Shown here: positions 34,486 to 42,784 of the stretch, piece by piece
Layout of the letters: each line of letters starts with the position of its first letter
Position numbering within the stretch: the stretch's first letter is position 1
Source of the DNA: Paenibacillus sp. PastM-3
Lineage (GTDB): Bacteria > Bacillota > Bacilli > Paenibacillales > Paenibacillaceae
Reading direction: 5' to 3'
Assembly: GCF_029893965.1 (NCBI RefSeq)
Contig: NZ_JARXXP010000002.1
Span: forward strand, 496,001 to 560,000
DNA length: 64,000 nucleotides
The notes under the pieces: model-generated
Databases searched by the model: none
Seen by the model: the letters and a program-made list of their open reading frames with translations, nothing else
Told to the model about the DNA's origin: nothing
Made by a program: the position numbers and the translations under genes

Positions 34486-35508
34486 TTACTCCGGCAAATA
34501 GTCGGTCGTAAAAATTTGTTCCGAAGGGACCGGTTCCTTTAGCGCTCCGATCTCCGCCAATTGCTCGATTAACGTGTCCCAACGCTCCTTGCTCATATAT
34601 CCGACGCCATGCGTACTCGCGTCGCCGCTAAACACGAACCGGTCCTGGAACGTAGACGCATAAGCGAAGCCTTCCAAAGACGCATTCGCATTTTGCTCCA
34701 AAATGACCGGATTGATTTCGTCGGAATGGTCCTTGTAGTAGTCCCACCCTTTCAGTGTAGCCGCAATATAAGCCTTCACGATATCCGGATTGCTCTCCAG
34801 ATACTTCTCAGTCGTAAACAACACCTGGTCGTAAGTCGCATAGCCGGATTCCGAGATTAACAGTGTATCGGTTTGGATGCCCTGCTGTTCCAATGCAAAC
34901 GGCTCATTCGTCAAATAAGATTGCGTCACCGCATTCTCATCCGCTACGAAGTTGGACGGGTCTCCCAGGTATGACAGCTCGGTTACATTTTCCAATTTGT
35001 ATTTATGCTTAACATAATCCCAGAAGGTGAAGCCCGGCGTCGTATAGACCGTTCGGCCGCTCAAGTCCGAAAAATCTTTGATTCCTGCGTCTTTATGACT
35101 CATGAAGATAAGCGGGCTATTCTGATATCCAGCCATGAGCCCAATGATGGGAATGCCCTCAGATTTGGCGAGCACCAGTTTGTCGCCTGTCGTGTAGCCG
35201 AACTCTGCTTTGCCTGAGGCCACGATTTGAATCGAAGACACTTGCGGACCGCCTGGTTCAATCGTGACGTCCAATCCGGCTTCGTCAAAATACCCTTTGG
35301 ATATTGCGGCAAATGTGCCCCCTTGCTCCGGCTGCGCGTACCAGGATAAAACGGTTTTCACGCTCGTAACTTTAGTTTCTGTGCCGCTCTCCGAGCCAGC
35401 CGCCGACGTTTCTGCCTCGGAAGGAGAAGATGCGGTATTCCCGCCGCAGGCCGAGATAACCAACACTGCTGCGCAAATCATACTGAATAATGATACCTTT
35501 TTATTCAT
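34486..35508 (-). CDS. ABC importer binding lipoprotein, NMT1/THI5-like
   Basis: A 340-aa binding protein of the SsuA/THI5-like family. Signal peptide with lipobox VLVISACGGN (Cys 21). Typical strands are TVLSWYAQPEQGGTFAAISK and FGYTTGDKLVLAKSEGIPII. This fold in ThiY/RibY-type relatives binds pyrimidines and flavin precursors as well as sulfonates. With amide/ring-cleaving hydrolases alongside, a nitrogen heterocycle or ureido compound is the most likely ligand, but that is inference. Confidence 0.9.
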   Translation of the reverse strand: MNKKVSLFSMICAAVLVISACGGNTASSPSEAETSAAGSESGTETKVTSVKTVLSWYAQPEQGGTFAAISKGYFDEAGLDVTIEPGGPQVSSIQIVASGKAEFGYTTGDKLVLAKSEGIPIIGLMAGYQNSPLIFMSHKDAGIKDFSDLSGRTVYTTPGFTFWDYVKHKYKLENVTELSYLGDPSNFVADENAVTQSYLTNEPFALEQQGIQTDTLLISESGYATYDQVLFTTEKYLESNPDIVKAYIAATLKGWDYYKDHSDEINPVILEQNANASLEGFAYASTFQDRFVFSGDASTHGVGYMSKERWDTLIEQLAEIGALKEPVPSEQIFTTDYLPE

Positions 35509-35530
35509 ATGGAATCCCCTCCGAACCTCT

Positions 35531-36415
35531 CTATTTTGATACCGATTGTTTCAAGTATGATTCCTTATAGTGCTCGATAATTTCTCCGCCGGTCGCAATC
35601 CAAACGTCTTCCCGGCTCGTGATATGCTTGAGAGCCTTGTCGAGATATTTGCTGCGGTGCGGATGGCCGATCAGGAACGGATGAAGGCAGATTGACATCA
35701 CGCGGCCAGTCGAAGCGCCATCTTCGTAAAGAACGTCGAACTGATCGATAATCATCTGCGCGAATTCCTCCGAGCTCCGGTGCAGACCCAGAAATGCCGT
35801 AATATCGTTAATCTCGATCGAGTACGGAATGGAACATAGACTGTTATTCCTCACCTTCATCGGATACGGCTGATCATCGTTCACCCAATCGGCCACATAC
35901 TCGAATCCTTCCTCAGCGAGTAGATCCGGGGTGTTGAACGTCTCCGACAACGCAGGTCCAAGCCAGCCCTTCGGTGCTTTCCCCGTCGCCTTCATGATCG
36001 TATCCCGCACATCGCGGATGATGGCCCGTTCCTCCTCTTCCTCCATCCCGACCACAAATCGTGAATTCGTTTGCCCGTGGCCAAGCCATTCCCATTCGAG
36101 CTTCATGCCCGCTTCCATAATTTGCGGATACAGCTCGCATACTTCAGAGTTGAGCGTCGCCGAGCCTTTAACACCGTACTTTTCCATGATGTCCATCATA
36201 CGCCACACGCCGACGCGGTTCCCATAATCACGCCACGAGTAATTCAAGACATCCGGCACAAGACCGGTCGTCGTGCTGACGATAGGCGTTCCCCCCATAT
36301 CGAAATGAAAATGCTCAATGTTCGGGATGACCCACAGCGCGACACGGGCGCCGTTCGGCAGGTGATAAGGCTTACGGTCTACAAGCGGAGAGTAATCAAA
36401 ACGAGAATGGTTCAT
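35531..36415 (-). CDS. Polysaccharide-deacetylase-fold amidohydrolase, PuuE (allantoinase)-like
   Basis: A 294-aa NodB-fold protein with the look of the PuuE/allantoinase-like subgroup rather than chitin deacetylases. It is cytoplasmic with no signal peptide, starts FDYSPLVDRKPYHLPNGARV, and has SWRDYGNRVGVWRMMDIMEK and LHPFLIGHPHRS. ATG 36415 is preferred (GGAG 9 nt upstream); an in-frame TTG at 36421 is too close to the RBS. First gene of the operon, directly under the divergent promoter with a GlnR/TnrA-like box. It probably opens a cyclic amide or removes an acyl group from an imported nitrogen compound. Confidence 0.85.
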   Translation of the reverse strand: MNHSRFDYSPLVDRKPYHLPNGARVALWVIPNIEHFHFDMGGTPIVSTTTGLVPDVLNYSWRDYGNRVGVWRMMDIMEKYGVKGSATLNSEVCELYPQIMEAGMKLEWEWLGHGQTNSRFVVGMEEEEERAIIRDVRDTIMKATGKAPKGWLGPALSETFNTPDLLAEEGFEYVADWVNDDQPYPMKVRNNSLCSIPYSIEINDITAFLGLHRSSEEFAQMIIDQFDVLYEDGASTGRVMSICLHPFLIGHPHRSKYLDKALKHITSREDVWIATGGEIIEHYKESYLKQSVSK

Positions 36416-36440
36416 GGACAATCACTCCTTCAACGAATTG

Positions 36441-36457
36441 TGTTATAAAACTTAACC
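36441..36457. promoter_or_regulatory. Near-consensus GlnR/TnrA box
   Basis: TGTTATAAAACTTAACC matches 7 of the 8 fixed bases of TGTNAN7TNACA. It lies 26 bp upstream of the deacetylase start codon, between it and the perfect box. Confidence 0.5.
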
Positions 36458-36577
36458 AAACTTACTCAAACCTTGTCATAATTATATAAGATATTTACCA
36501 TCCGTCAATCCGTTTTTTCGAAAATATATAACACAAATGTAACATTATGAGATTTTATACTTGTTTTCATTTTTTTA

Positions 36578-36594
36578 TGTTAGATAAGATAACA
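36578..36594. promoter_or_regulatory. Perfect GlnR/TnrA-type nitrogen box
   Basis: TGTTAGATAAGATAACA fits TGTNAN7TNACA exactly. Its centre is about 49 bp upstream of a start point predicted from a CATAAT -10 element on the minus strand (36544-36549), the position typical of TnrA-activated promoters. Promoter positions are inferred. Confidence 0.7.
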
Positions 36595-36601
36595 CTAGTC
36601 T

Positions 36602-36638
36602 ATTATACTTAGCGGTTTTTTAACACTTGAAGTATAAT
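36602..36638. promoter_or_regulatory. Inverted repeat overlapping divergent -10 elements
   Basis: ATTATACTT (36602-36610) and AAGTATAAT (36630-36638) are perfect 9-bp inverted arms 19 bp apart. Each arm contains TATAAT read outward, so it may be the two divergent -10 boxes, the operator of the regulator at 36673, or both. Confidence 0.5.
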
Positions 36639-36672
36639 GAAATGAGATTTACATCGTTGATAGGAAGGGTGC

Positions 36673-37449
36673 GTGCGCGTCATTTTAGTACCAATCAATG
36701 AAGCCGCGAAGCTGCTTGGAATCTCCTCCACTACATTAAGGCGGCTGGAGCAGGATGATACAGTCAAAGGCTATGGAATCCGGGTTTACTACACGCCCGG
36801 GGGGCAACGGCGGTATTCTACCGATGAAATCGAGCAATATTTCGTCACGCGGGGATTTTCGGGGCGGTTCGGGTTCGGCAGCAGACCTGTATTGCTCGTG
36901 ATGGACTGCAGCACCGCTTTTACAAACAAAGAATCGCCGATGCACGGCGATTGGGATAAAGAAGTGGAAACGATCGGTAAGCTTGTTGACACTGCTCATG
37001 AAACGGGCGTTCAAGTCATTTATACGCATTCTTATAATAAAACCGACGATCCCGCGCTTCGTATCTTTGCCAAAAAGGTTCCTGGCATGCAGGCGCTCGC
37101 CACAAATCCGAACGACATTGTGCTGGATAAACGAATTCGAACCCGAAAGAGCGACCGGACCCTATATACGAAATATTACTCCGTCTACTCCGATTCAGAT
37201 TTGCTGCCTATTCTCCGCGAGACGTCATGCGACACGCTTATTCTATGCGGGTTTTCCACCAGCGGGGCGATTCGGGCAATGGCGACGGAAACCATTCAGC
37301 ACGCCATTCGTCCAATTATTCCGGCCGAAGCGGTGGGGGATCGAGATGAATTTGTGCATCGCAACAATCTGGCCGATATCGATCGGAAGTTCGGTGATGT
37401 ACTCCCTGCAGGAGAAGTGATCCGATATCTGCTCTCGAGAAAGAAATAA
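36673..37449 (+). CDS. HTH regulator fused to a catalytically dead isochorismatase domain
   Basis: A 258-aa fusion. Residues 1-62 are a MerR/excisionase-like HTH (VPINEAAKLLGISSTTLRRL, YYTPGGQRRYSTDEIEQYF). Residues about 68-258 are an isochorismatase-type alpha/beta domain. The catalytic Asp (VLLVMDCSTAF) and Lys (LYTKYYSVYS) positions remain. The cysteine is alanine: LCGFSTSGAIRAM here against VCGVSTSGCVRAT in the enzyme at 30606. It should bind but not turn over a substrate-like ligand. GTG 36673 with GGAAGGG just upstream is the likely start. It diverges from the hydrolase/importer operon and is its probable regulator. Confidence 0.88.
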   Translation: MRVILVPINEAAKLLGISSTTLRRLEQDDTVKGYGIRVYYTPGGQRRYSTDEIEQYFVTRGFSGRFGFGSRPVLLVMDCSTAFTNKESPMHGDWDKEVETIGKLVDTAHETGVQVIYTHSYNKTDDPALRIFAKKVPGMQALATNPNDIVLDKRIRTRKSDRTLYTKYYSVYSDSDLLPILRETSCDTLILCGFSTSGAIRAMATETIQHAIRPIIPAEAVGDRDEFVHRNNLADIDRKFGDVLPAGEVIRYLLSRKK

Positions 37450-37466
37450 GAGCCGCTACAAGAAAA

Positions 37467-37496
37467 AGTCCCGATGAATCAAGCTTCATCGGGACT
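37467..37496. terminator. Perfect hairpin terminator
   Basis: AGTCCCGATGAA / TTCATCGGGACT, 12-bp stem, 6-nt loop. The T-run (TTTTTCTTG) is on the minus strand, but it also lies just after the plus-strand regulator stop. Confidence 0.75.
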
Positions 37497-37734
37497 AGTC
37501 ATAACTTTATCCTATTCTCCATTCCTGCACTGCTACAGGTTCAATAGAAACTGCACCGTTTTATCATAAAACCCTGGAAGGCCTTCATGCCTCGATAACG
37601 GTGGCAAATTTTGCAGAAGAACGAATTCGCGGGTCTTTGTCTCAGCTTCTTAGCAATATTCTACTAAAGACTTGTCTAACACCCTAATTCTAACAATCCA
37701 CCCGGATCACCGGGCAGATCGCTCTTATAGACCC

Positions 37735-38916
37735 TTATGAGGTACGCTTCAAATGGTATGTGCTTTTTTTCGGAGGTACCTTTTTCATCACATGCTTGCT
37801 CTTTTTTTTGACCAGTCCCAGTTTCTTCATTCTCATTTGCAGTGCTTTTTTCTTTTTTACATGTAGACGCTTGATCAGTTCTAACCGCTTTATAGAACGG
37901 TATTTGGCGCGAATCATTCTTTTCTTTCTCAGTCTCAATCTGCGTCTTATCCGTAACCGTAACGATCTGCGGCGTTTCCATCTGTGCGGCTTTACGCTTA
38001 TGTTCTGCGGGGCCGGGGCTACCGCTTCAACGACCGGGTTTTCAGGTAGCTGTATTACTACAGGCTGAATTTCTGAGACGGGCGGCTCAGGCGGGATGTT
38101 GGCCTGCTCCGGTTCGTAAACCGGTTCTGATGCAAGTTCTCTAGCCCACGGGGTCATGGCAAGGAATTTAGCGTATAGCGGTGCTGCGGGTGAATCAATA
38201 TCCCACCATTTGTTGTCCCCGGCGAAGTGAACAATTTTGTTCTCTAACTCGAGTTCAGCATGCGCGAATGTATTAAAGCGCTGATCCATTTGCAAATAGT
38301 TGGAGCTATAAACAGAATTCAGAACATCCTGATCAGGCATGGTCATCGTTGGATAGCTGCGCAAGAAATGGAGCATTTCTTCATACCAGGTCTGTTTATT
38401 GCGGATATTGTCCAGATGAAACAGAATTACCCCTGAGTTAAAATACAGCTCTGCACAAAGGCCAAGTGAAGTAAAGTACTCCAGCAAATTTTGGCCTTGA
38501 TCCAGCACTGCGCCCAAATACCGTTCTCCCAGGTCGATGCTCCACAATTCGTTAATATCCATATTAACCAAAATGTCGCAGTCCAAATAAATAACCCTGT
38601 CGGTCTGAATAAATAACGGAAGCAACAAACGGTACATACTAGCTATTGTCCAATAGTCGATCTTGTGCACGCCGGAAGCAATTTCATACATATCCCCAGG
38701 AATTGTAATATGATAAAAAAAGATGTTGTGGTGAAATAGATCCACCAACTGGCTGAGTTTACCCTTGTTTTCTTCACTTAAGGAAGTATCATGCACAATG
38801 TGCACATTAATCGTTTGCTGGGTATTGGAAAAAACTGATGCCAGAACAACACCCGCGTGCTCCGTGTAGCTCCCGTCTTTATCGTTGATCGTCAAAACCA
38901 ACTCAATCATTTTCAA
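37735..38916 (-). CDS. Glycosyltransferase family 8 protein with very basic C-terminal tail
   Basis: A 393-aa protein. Residues 1-260 are a GT8 (GT-A fold) domain with the metal-binding DCD at 112-114 (VIYLDCDILVNMDINELW), the FNSGVILFHLDN segment and the C-terminal HFAGDNKWWD. A Pro/Glu-rich linker (about 268-305) leads to a tail (about 309-393) that is nearly half Lys/Arg. A second minus-strand frame (37676-37981) is open across the same tail and encodes an acidic-to-neutral peptide, so either a frameshift has changed the C-terminus or the basic tail is real. Sugar donor and acceptor are unknown. Confidence 0.82.
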   Translation of the reverse strand: MKMIELVLTINDKDGSYTEHAGVVLASVFSNTQQTINVHIVHDTSLSEENKGKLSQLVDLFHHNIFFYHITIPGDMYEIASGVHKIDYWTIASMYRLLLPLFIQTDRVIYLDCDILVNMDINELWSIDLGERYLGAVLDQGQNLLEYFTSLGLCAELYFNSGVILFHLDNIRNKQTWYEEMLHFLRSYPTMTMPDQDVLNSVYSSNYLQMDQRFNTFAHAELELENKIVHFAGDNKWWDIDSPAAPLYAKFLAMTPWARELASEPVYEPEQANIPPEPPVSEIQPVVIQLPENPVVEAVAPAPQNISVKPHRWKRRRSLRLRIRRRLRLRKKRMIRAKYRSIKRLELIKRLHVKKKKALQMRMKKLGLVKKKSKHVMKKVPPKKSTYHLKRTS

Positions 38917-39031
38917 GGATCACCTACCCTTAAAAGTACTTTTGTGTAGCCGCCTTATGCATTAGACTACTCCAAGTGTATGTGATTACCCCAGTGATTG
39001 GATTGGACTAATCCCCCGTACGGATCCGATT

Positions 39032-39226
39032 TTATTGTGAATCATTCTGCAAATCAGGATGGATTCTTGTAACCGTTGCACGATCCCCCAGAACATGACG
39101 GGCAGGCTGCTCCTGAATTTCTTGTTCAATCAAATGAACATGTGATCCAAAAACGCTCCCCTCCGCATGAACATGGGACAACCACAGCTGATCCGTCAAA
39201 ATGCTAGAACGAGTGTCCGAATCATC
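39032..39226 (-). pseudogene. 3' fragment of an unidentified gene
   Basis: An open minus-strand frame of 64 codons ends at TAA 39032 and is blocked by TAA at 39227, with no good start. It reads SSILTDQLWLSHVHAEGSVF and then HVHLIEQEIQEQPARHVLGD, which looks like real protein. Family not recognised. Probably the C-terminal remnant of a deleted gene. Confidence 0.4.
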
Positions 39227-39360
39227 TTATTTCCCATATGAATTATCCTCCGTTGATACACCGTGAAGCTGTTGCCCCTTTAAACCCTATAGTGGCTATA
39301 GGGTCAATACCGATCTTCTCGATTGAGGCACCAGCTAGGGGTCGAAAAGGACGCACAAAT

Positions 39361-39609
39361 TCACCGCTTGTGCTGGTCCAGTTTCCTGCCGTACTTTTGA
39401 TGCAAACGGATCTTCGCTTCCTCCCAGCTAGGAATAGTTTCGGCATCCCAGTGGACGGCATCCAATTCATCTCCAATTCGGCGTGCGATCCGCATGGCCT
39501 TGGCGTGATTGCCGTGATTGCGGTATTCCAGCATGCGATCCTTCTTCTCCCATACCGACATCGTCCAGCCTACTCTCCAACTGTCGCGTGTGAGGTCGGA
39601 ATGTAGCAA
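39361..39609 (-). CDS. Small hypothetical protein or remnant
   Basis: An 82-aa frame, charged and helical in character (RNHGNHAKAMRIARRIGDEL, IPSWEEAKIRLHQKYGRKLD). An internal start (MSVWEKKDRMLEY) would give about 66 aa. There is no convincing RBS and no recognised family. The surrounding interval holds only remnants, so it may be part of a lost gene. Confidence 0.4.
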   Translation of the reverse strand: MLHSDLTRDSWRVGWTMSVWEKKDRMLEYRNHGNHAKAMRIARRIGDELDAVHWDAETIPSWEEAKIRLHQKYGRKLDQHKR

Positions 39610-39655
39610 TCCGGCAGCCTTATTCAGTTGCTTCGTTGACCGAACGATGTGGTAA

Positions 39656-39702
39656 ATAAAAAAACGGGAGCACCCACATGCCCTTCACTCGCACCCGTGT
39701 CA
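39656..39702 (-). terminator. Terminator after the epimerase gene
   Basis: ACGGGTGC / GCTCCCGT (minus strand, one mismatch) with a long loop, followed by T7. About 55 bp past the epimerase stop. Confidence 0.6.
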
Positions 39703-39757
39703 CTGAAATCAACAACGAAATCGCCCCTTCCACGAAGCATCCATTCTCGGTTTACAA

Positions 39758-40723
39758 TTAGAAATAATACCCCTTCCGGATATCATCTAAAAGGGTAGGA
39801 TGTACTGGATTCCATCCCAAACGCTCCTGCGTCAACGCACTGGACGCCGGATTATCCGTTGTCGTGAAGGGCGCAAGCCATCCGAAATGTTTACCTGCTT
39901 CTTCAGCTCCAATGCCTTGGGCCGGCAAGTTCAGATGGAGGCCCAAAGCCGTGGCGATCTCTTGAAACGGAATGCCCTCTTCGCTAACCGCATGAAACCG
40001 GGACCCTGCCGGAGCTTGTTCTAAGGCGAGTCTAAAAAGGCGCGCCGCATCCAGTAGGTGCACGGATGGCCAACGGTTGGTTCCGGAGCCTGTATAGGCG
40101 GAGAAACCCTTCTTGTGAGCGATGTTCACCAGATTTGGGAACAAGCCCGTCTTATCGCCTTCACCGTGTACGATCGGTGGGAGGCGTACAATCGAGGAAC
40201 GTACCCCCCGATTCGCCAAGTCTAAGGTGGTATGTTCAGAAATGACGCGTAATCCACCTGGGGATTGAGGATCCCCAGCACTGTCCTCCGTTCCGATACG
40301 GCCGGGAGTGAGCGTCATCGTAGGTATCGCTACGACAAGCGCCCGGTCACCGGCGGGTAAGGCGGTGCCAAGTGTCTCGATGGCTCGCCTGTCGGTCTCA
40401 ATTGCAGCCTTCATAAATCGCATCACCACATGACGAGGATTCCCGCCGAATAAAACTCTAAGCCGAGTTGGAAGGCCCGCATGCGAGAACTTGTGGAAGA
40501 AGGCCAAATGAATGACCCCGTCTACTGCAGCAGCCACTTTCCGCAAGCCTGCTAAATCCTCAATCGAACCGATTTGAACCTGGGCACCCAATGCCGTAAG
40601 CCGTCTACCGGCTTTTTCAGAACGGGCAAGACCAACCACTTGGTGACCGGCATCCAGCAGTTCGCGAACGACCGCCCCTCCGATGAAGCCTGTCGCCCCT
40701 GTAACCAATACACGCATTTTCAA
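39758..40723 (-). CDS. NAD-dependent epimerase/dehydratase-family oxidoreductase
   Basis: A 321-aa extended short-chain dehydrogenase. The nucleotide motif is VLVTGATGFIGGAVVRELLD near residue 5-24. The usual YxxxK region is altered: the segment TLDLANRGVRSSIVRLPPIV follows directly on a stretch without an obvious YxxxK, so activity may differ from classical epimerases. The C-terminal half has LDAARLFRLALEQAPAGSRF. Likely start ATG 40723, with AAAGGGG upstream. The AraC-type regulator gene lies 174 bp upstream on the same strand and may control it. Confidence 0.85.
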   Translation of the reverse strand: MKMRVLVTGATGFIGGAVVRELLDAGHQVVGLARSEKAGRRLTALGAQVQIGSIEDLAGLRKVAAAVDGVIHLAFFHKFSHAGLPTRLRVLFGGNPRHVVMRFMKAAIETDRRAIETLGTALPAGDRALVVAIPTMTLTPGRIGTEDSAGDPQSPGGLRVISEHTTLDLANRGVRSSIVRLPPIVHGEGDKTGLFPNLVNIAHKKGFSAYTGSGTNRWPSVHLLDAARLFRLALEQAPAGSRFHAVSEEGIPFQEIATALGLHLNLPAQGIGAEEAGKHFGWLAPFTTTDNPASSALTQERLGWNPVHPTLLDDIRKGYYF

Positions 40724-40841
40724 AAAGCCCCTTTCCTATCGGTAGGATGTTTACTCTAAGTATAGGGGATTGACCACTGCGGTCTTTGCCTTTTCCGTCG
40801 GAGTTTTTGCCTGATTCAACAGATTCCGCCGCTTAATAAAG

Positions 40842-40871
40842 AAAAATCCGCTGGGCGCTATGCCCGCGGAA
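40842..40871 (-). terminator. Terminator after the AraC gene
   Basis: On the minus strand TCCGC-GGGC pairs with GCCC-A-GCGGA (one bulge) and is followed by T5. About 27 bp past the AraC stop. Confidence 0.7.
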
Positions 40872-40897
40872 ATTGAAAAACCGTTTACGTGTGCGTT

Positions 40898-41860
40898 TCA
40901 CTTCAAATGTTGCTGGTCCTGACGCCACCTTGTGATATCTCTAGTTGGAGGGCACCCAAAAAATCGGCTGTAATCGCGGCTAAATTGGGAATCGCTCAAA
41001 TAGCCCACAAGCCGGCTCGCCGTAGTTGCGTCAATGGAGCTGGATAACATTAGACGCCTCGCCTCTTGCAGGCGCAGCACCTTTTGATATTGCAGAGGGC
41101 TCATCGCAGTAGCCGATCTGAAATACTCGCGAAACGACGATTCGCTCATATGGACCAACTCCGCCAAATCCGCTACTTTCCACGGCTGGGAAAAGTTATT
41201 TTGGAGCCAATCAATCGCTTTTGCAACCTGCTGCATGCCCGATTCCGCCAGAACAGTCTCGGCAACATAAACACCGATTGGGCTACGGAGGAGGCGGATA
41301 TAAATCTCGTCTTTCACCAACGGAGCCAGCATTTGAGCATCATCGGGAGAGGACAGACAAGCCATTAATCTTGCAGCGGCATTCATCATGGCCAAATCTG
41401 CTTCGATGACGTAGCACGCACTGCGATTGCTAACCTCCGGCAAACCATTAGGAAATACCATCGGCAGCAACGAAGCAATCCTTTGCGGATCAAGGTATAA
41501 ACCTATCCCCAAGAACGGTGCTTGGGGGCTGGCCTGCATGATTTTCATCGCAACCGGCAAGGCAACGGGGGCAATATACATTCGCGAAGCATTATACTCA
41601 TAAGCATCCTTGCCTACGGTAATTCGCTTTTTCCCTTGCGCTGCAATGCAGATTGTCGGCGAGAACATGGTGTGAACATCATCCGCCGCTTCTACTTGCG
41701 AATATCGGTTCACATACAGACCATGGATCGGTGAAGCATAGGTCCCATCCTGCGAAGTATGCGTGTAAATCAAACTTGCCAACCGGGCTGCTTCACCATC
41801 TAGCGCTGACTTGGCCTCGTCTAATACAGATACATCCTCATATTTATGGTTATTGGCCAT
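40898..41860 (-). CDS. AraC-family regulator with AraC_N cupin-like domain
   Basis: An AraC-type regulator of about 320 aa. The N-terminal region (SPTICIAAQGKKRITVGKDA, APVALPVAMKIM) fits the AraC_N ligand domain. The C-terminal double HTH includes VADLAELVHMSESSFREYFR and QYQKVLRLQEARRLMLSSS. ATG 41860, or GTG 41866 nine nt after GGAGGAAG, are the best starts; the frame extends to 41968 without an RBS. It probably activates the downstream epimerase gene in response to an unknown ligand. Confidence 0.88.
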   Translation of the reverse strand: MANNHKYEDVSVLDEAKSALDGEAARLASLIYTHTSQDGTYASPIHGLYVNRYSQVEAADDVHTMFSPTICIAAQGKKRITVGKDAYEYNASRMYIAPVALPVAMKIMQASPQAPFLGIGLYLDPQRIASLLPMVFPNGLPEVSNRSACYVIEADLAMMNAAARLMACLSSPDDAQMLAPLVKDEIYIRLLRSPIGVYVAETVLAESGMQQVAKAIDWLQNNFSQPWKVADLAELVHMSESSFREYFRSATAMSPLQYQKVLRLQEARRLMLSSSIDATTASRLVGYLSDSQFSRDYSRFFGCPPTRDITRWRQDQQHLK

Positions 41861-42025
41861 GTTCACAAGCAACTTCCTCCCCCTCAGATGTAACGGGATT
41901 ATAGGCATGCATTCAGATACATCATTATTTTGTAGCACAAATAAACTTGCAGAAGCCAGTTTACGCACCGTTTCGAGCGGAGCATGACCTATCCAATTCC
42001 TAAGGTCTTCATACTGTAACTACTG

Positions 42026-42085
42026 GCCCCTGCGAGTTTTTCTTCAGAAAACTTATCGATACTTGTGGTACAGTTCACTGTATCG
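42026..42085. repeat. 60-bp direct repeat, copy B, with imperfect palindrome
   Basis: Matches 42606-42665 at about 48 of 60 positions in the same orientation. It ends with TGGTACAGTTCACTGTATCG, an imperfect TetR-operator-like palindrome. Confidence 0.75.
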
Positions 42086-42124
42086 GTTGATATGGTGATT
42101 AGATTAAGATAAAAAGAAATTCTT

Positions 42125-42501
42125 TCATATATTATCTTCAAAAAAGATTTTATCGATATACGCCTGGTGCGTTAAAATATTTCTCAATCTATATGCACGT
42201 GATAGATCACAATCAATTTGTCTTTCAAGGTGTTCTAAGTATTCAAAGAACCAGAGCTTCTTTCCCCTTAATTGCATGTACTTGTTCAGAAATCCAATAT
42301 ATCTTTGGTTCAATGCGTCGCCTGAAAAAATACATCTGCTTCATGACTTAGATTATTTCTAGATTGAAATTTATTTATTGATACTCCTAGATCACTCATT
42401 ACATTAGCAACTATTTTTGGATCTATTTCATTGTAGTCGCTTTGGTAGTATTCATCGTTACTAATTTCATACTCAGGTTCCTCAGCACGTTTAGCGAACC
42501 C
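42125..42501 (-). pseudogene. Frameshifted gene with a HEPN-like RNxxxH motif
   Basis: Two minus-strand frames join at a T6 run (42325-42330). The upstream frame (open from 42501, ATG at 42399) runs into a stop 12 bases after the run. The downstream frame continues to 42125. One extra T would join NNLSHEADVFF to SGDALNQRYIGFLNKY in one frame. The C-terminus has SRAYRLRNILTHQAYIDKIF, where RNILTH fits the R-x4-H HEPN ribonuclease pattern. The 5' end is also lost. AT-rich relative to neighbours. Family assignment is tentative. Confidence 0.5.
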
Positions 42502-42605
42502 TCAAACTACAGTCATCCCTATTCCCTCACAGGAGGCTTTATGTAGCGACTTTCCTAACAAGTGTTGGTCAACCCAACTCTAAGCCCTTCAAAACTTATT
42601 TACAA

Positions 42606-42665
42606 GCTCCTGCGAGTTTTTCTTCAAGAAACTTGCCCCTACTTATGATACGGTTCACCGTATCA
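42606..42665. repeat. 60-bp direct repeat, copy A, with perfect palindrome
   Basis: Ends with TGATACGGTTCACCGTATCA, 8-bp arms around TTCA, typical of TetR-family operators. With copy B at 42026 it brackets the broken HEPN-like gene. Shorter degenerate matches occur at 25985 and 30380. Confidence 0.75.
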
Positions 42666-42784
42666 TCTATTCAGCGAAATTGGAAAGACTCGATGGGTGC
42701 CTTTCTGCGTTCTCAGACGCACGCCGGTATGCAAAGAAACGCCAGCATAATCGCTGGCGCAGTTTCGACAAAGCTTGTTCCACC

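Noticed and set aside
33644..34582. Longer start for the SsuB-type ATPase at 34582
   Set aside because: It would overlap the binding-protein gene and lacks an RBS; GTG 34441 has GGAGGTGATC.
36422..36672. Additional TGTAACATT and TATAACA motifs as further nitrogen boxes
   Set aside because: They carry only half of the TGTNAN7TNACA pattern; only the two sites listed fit.
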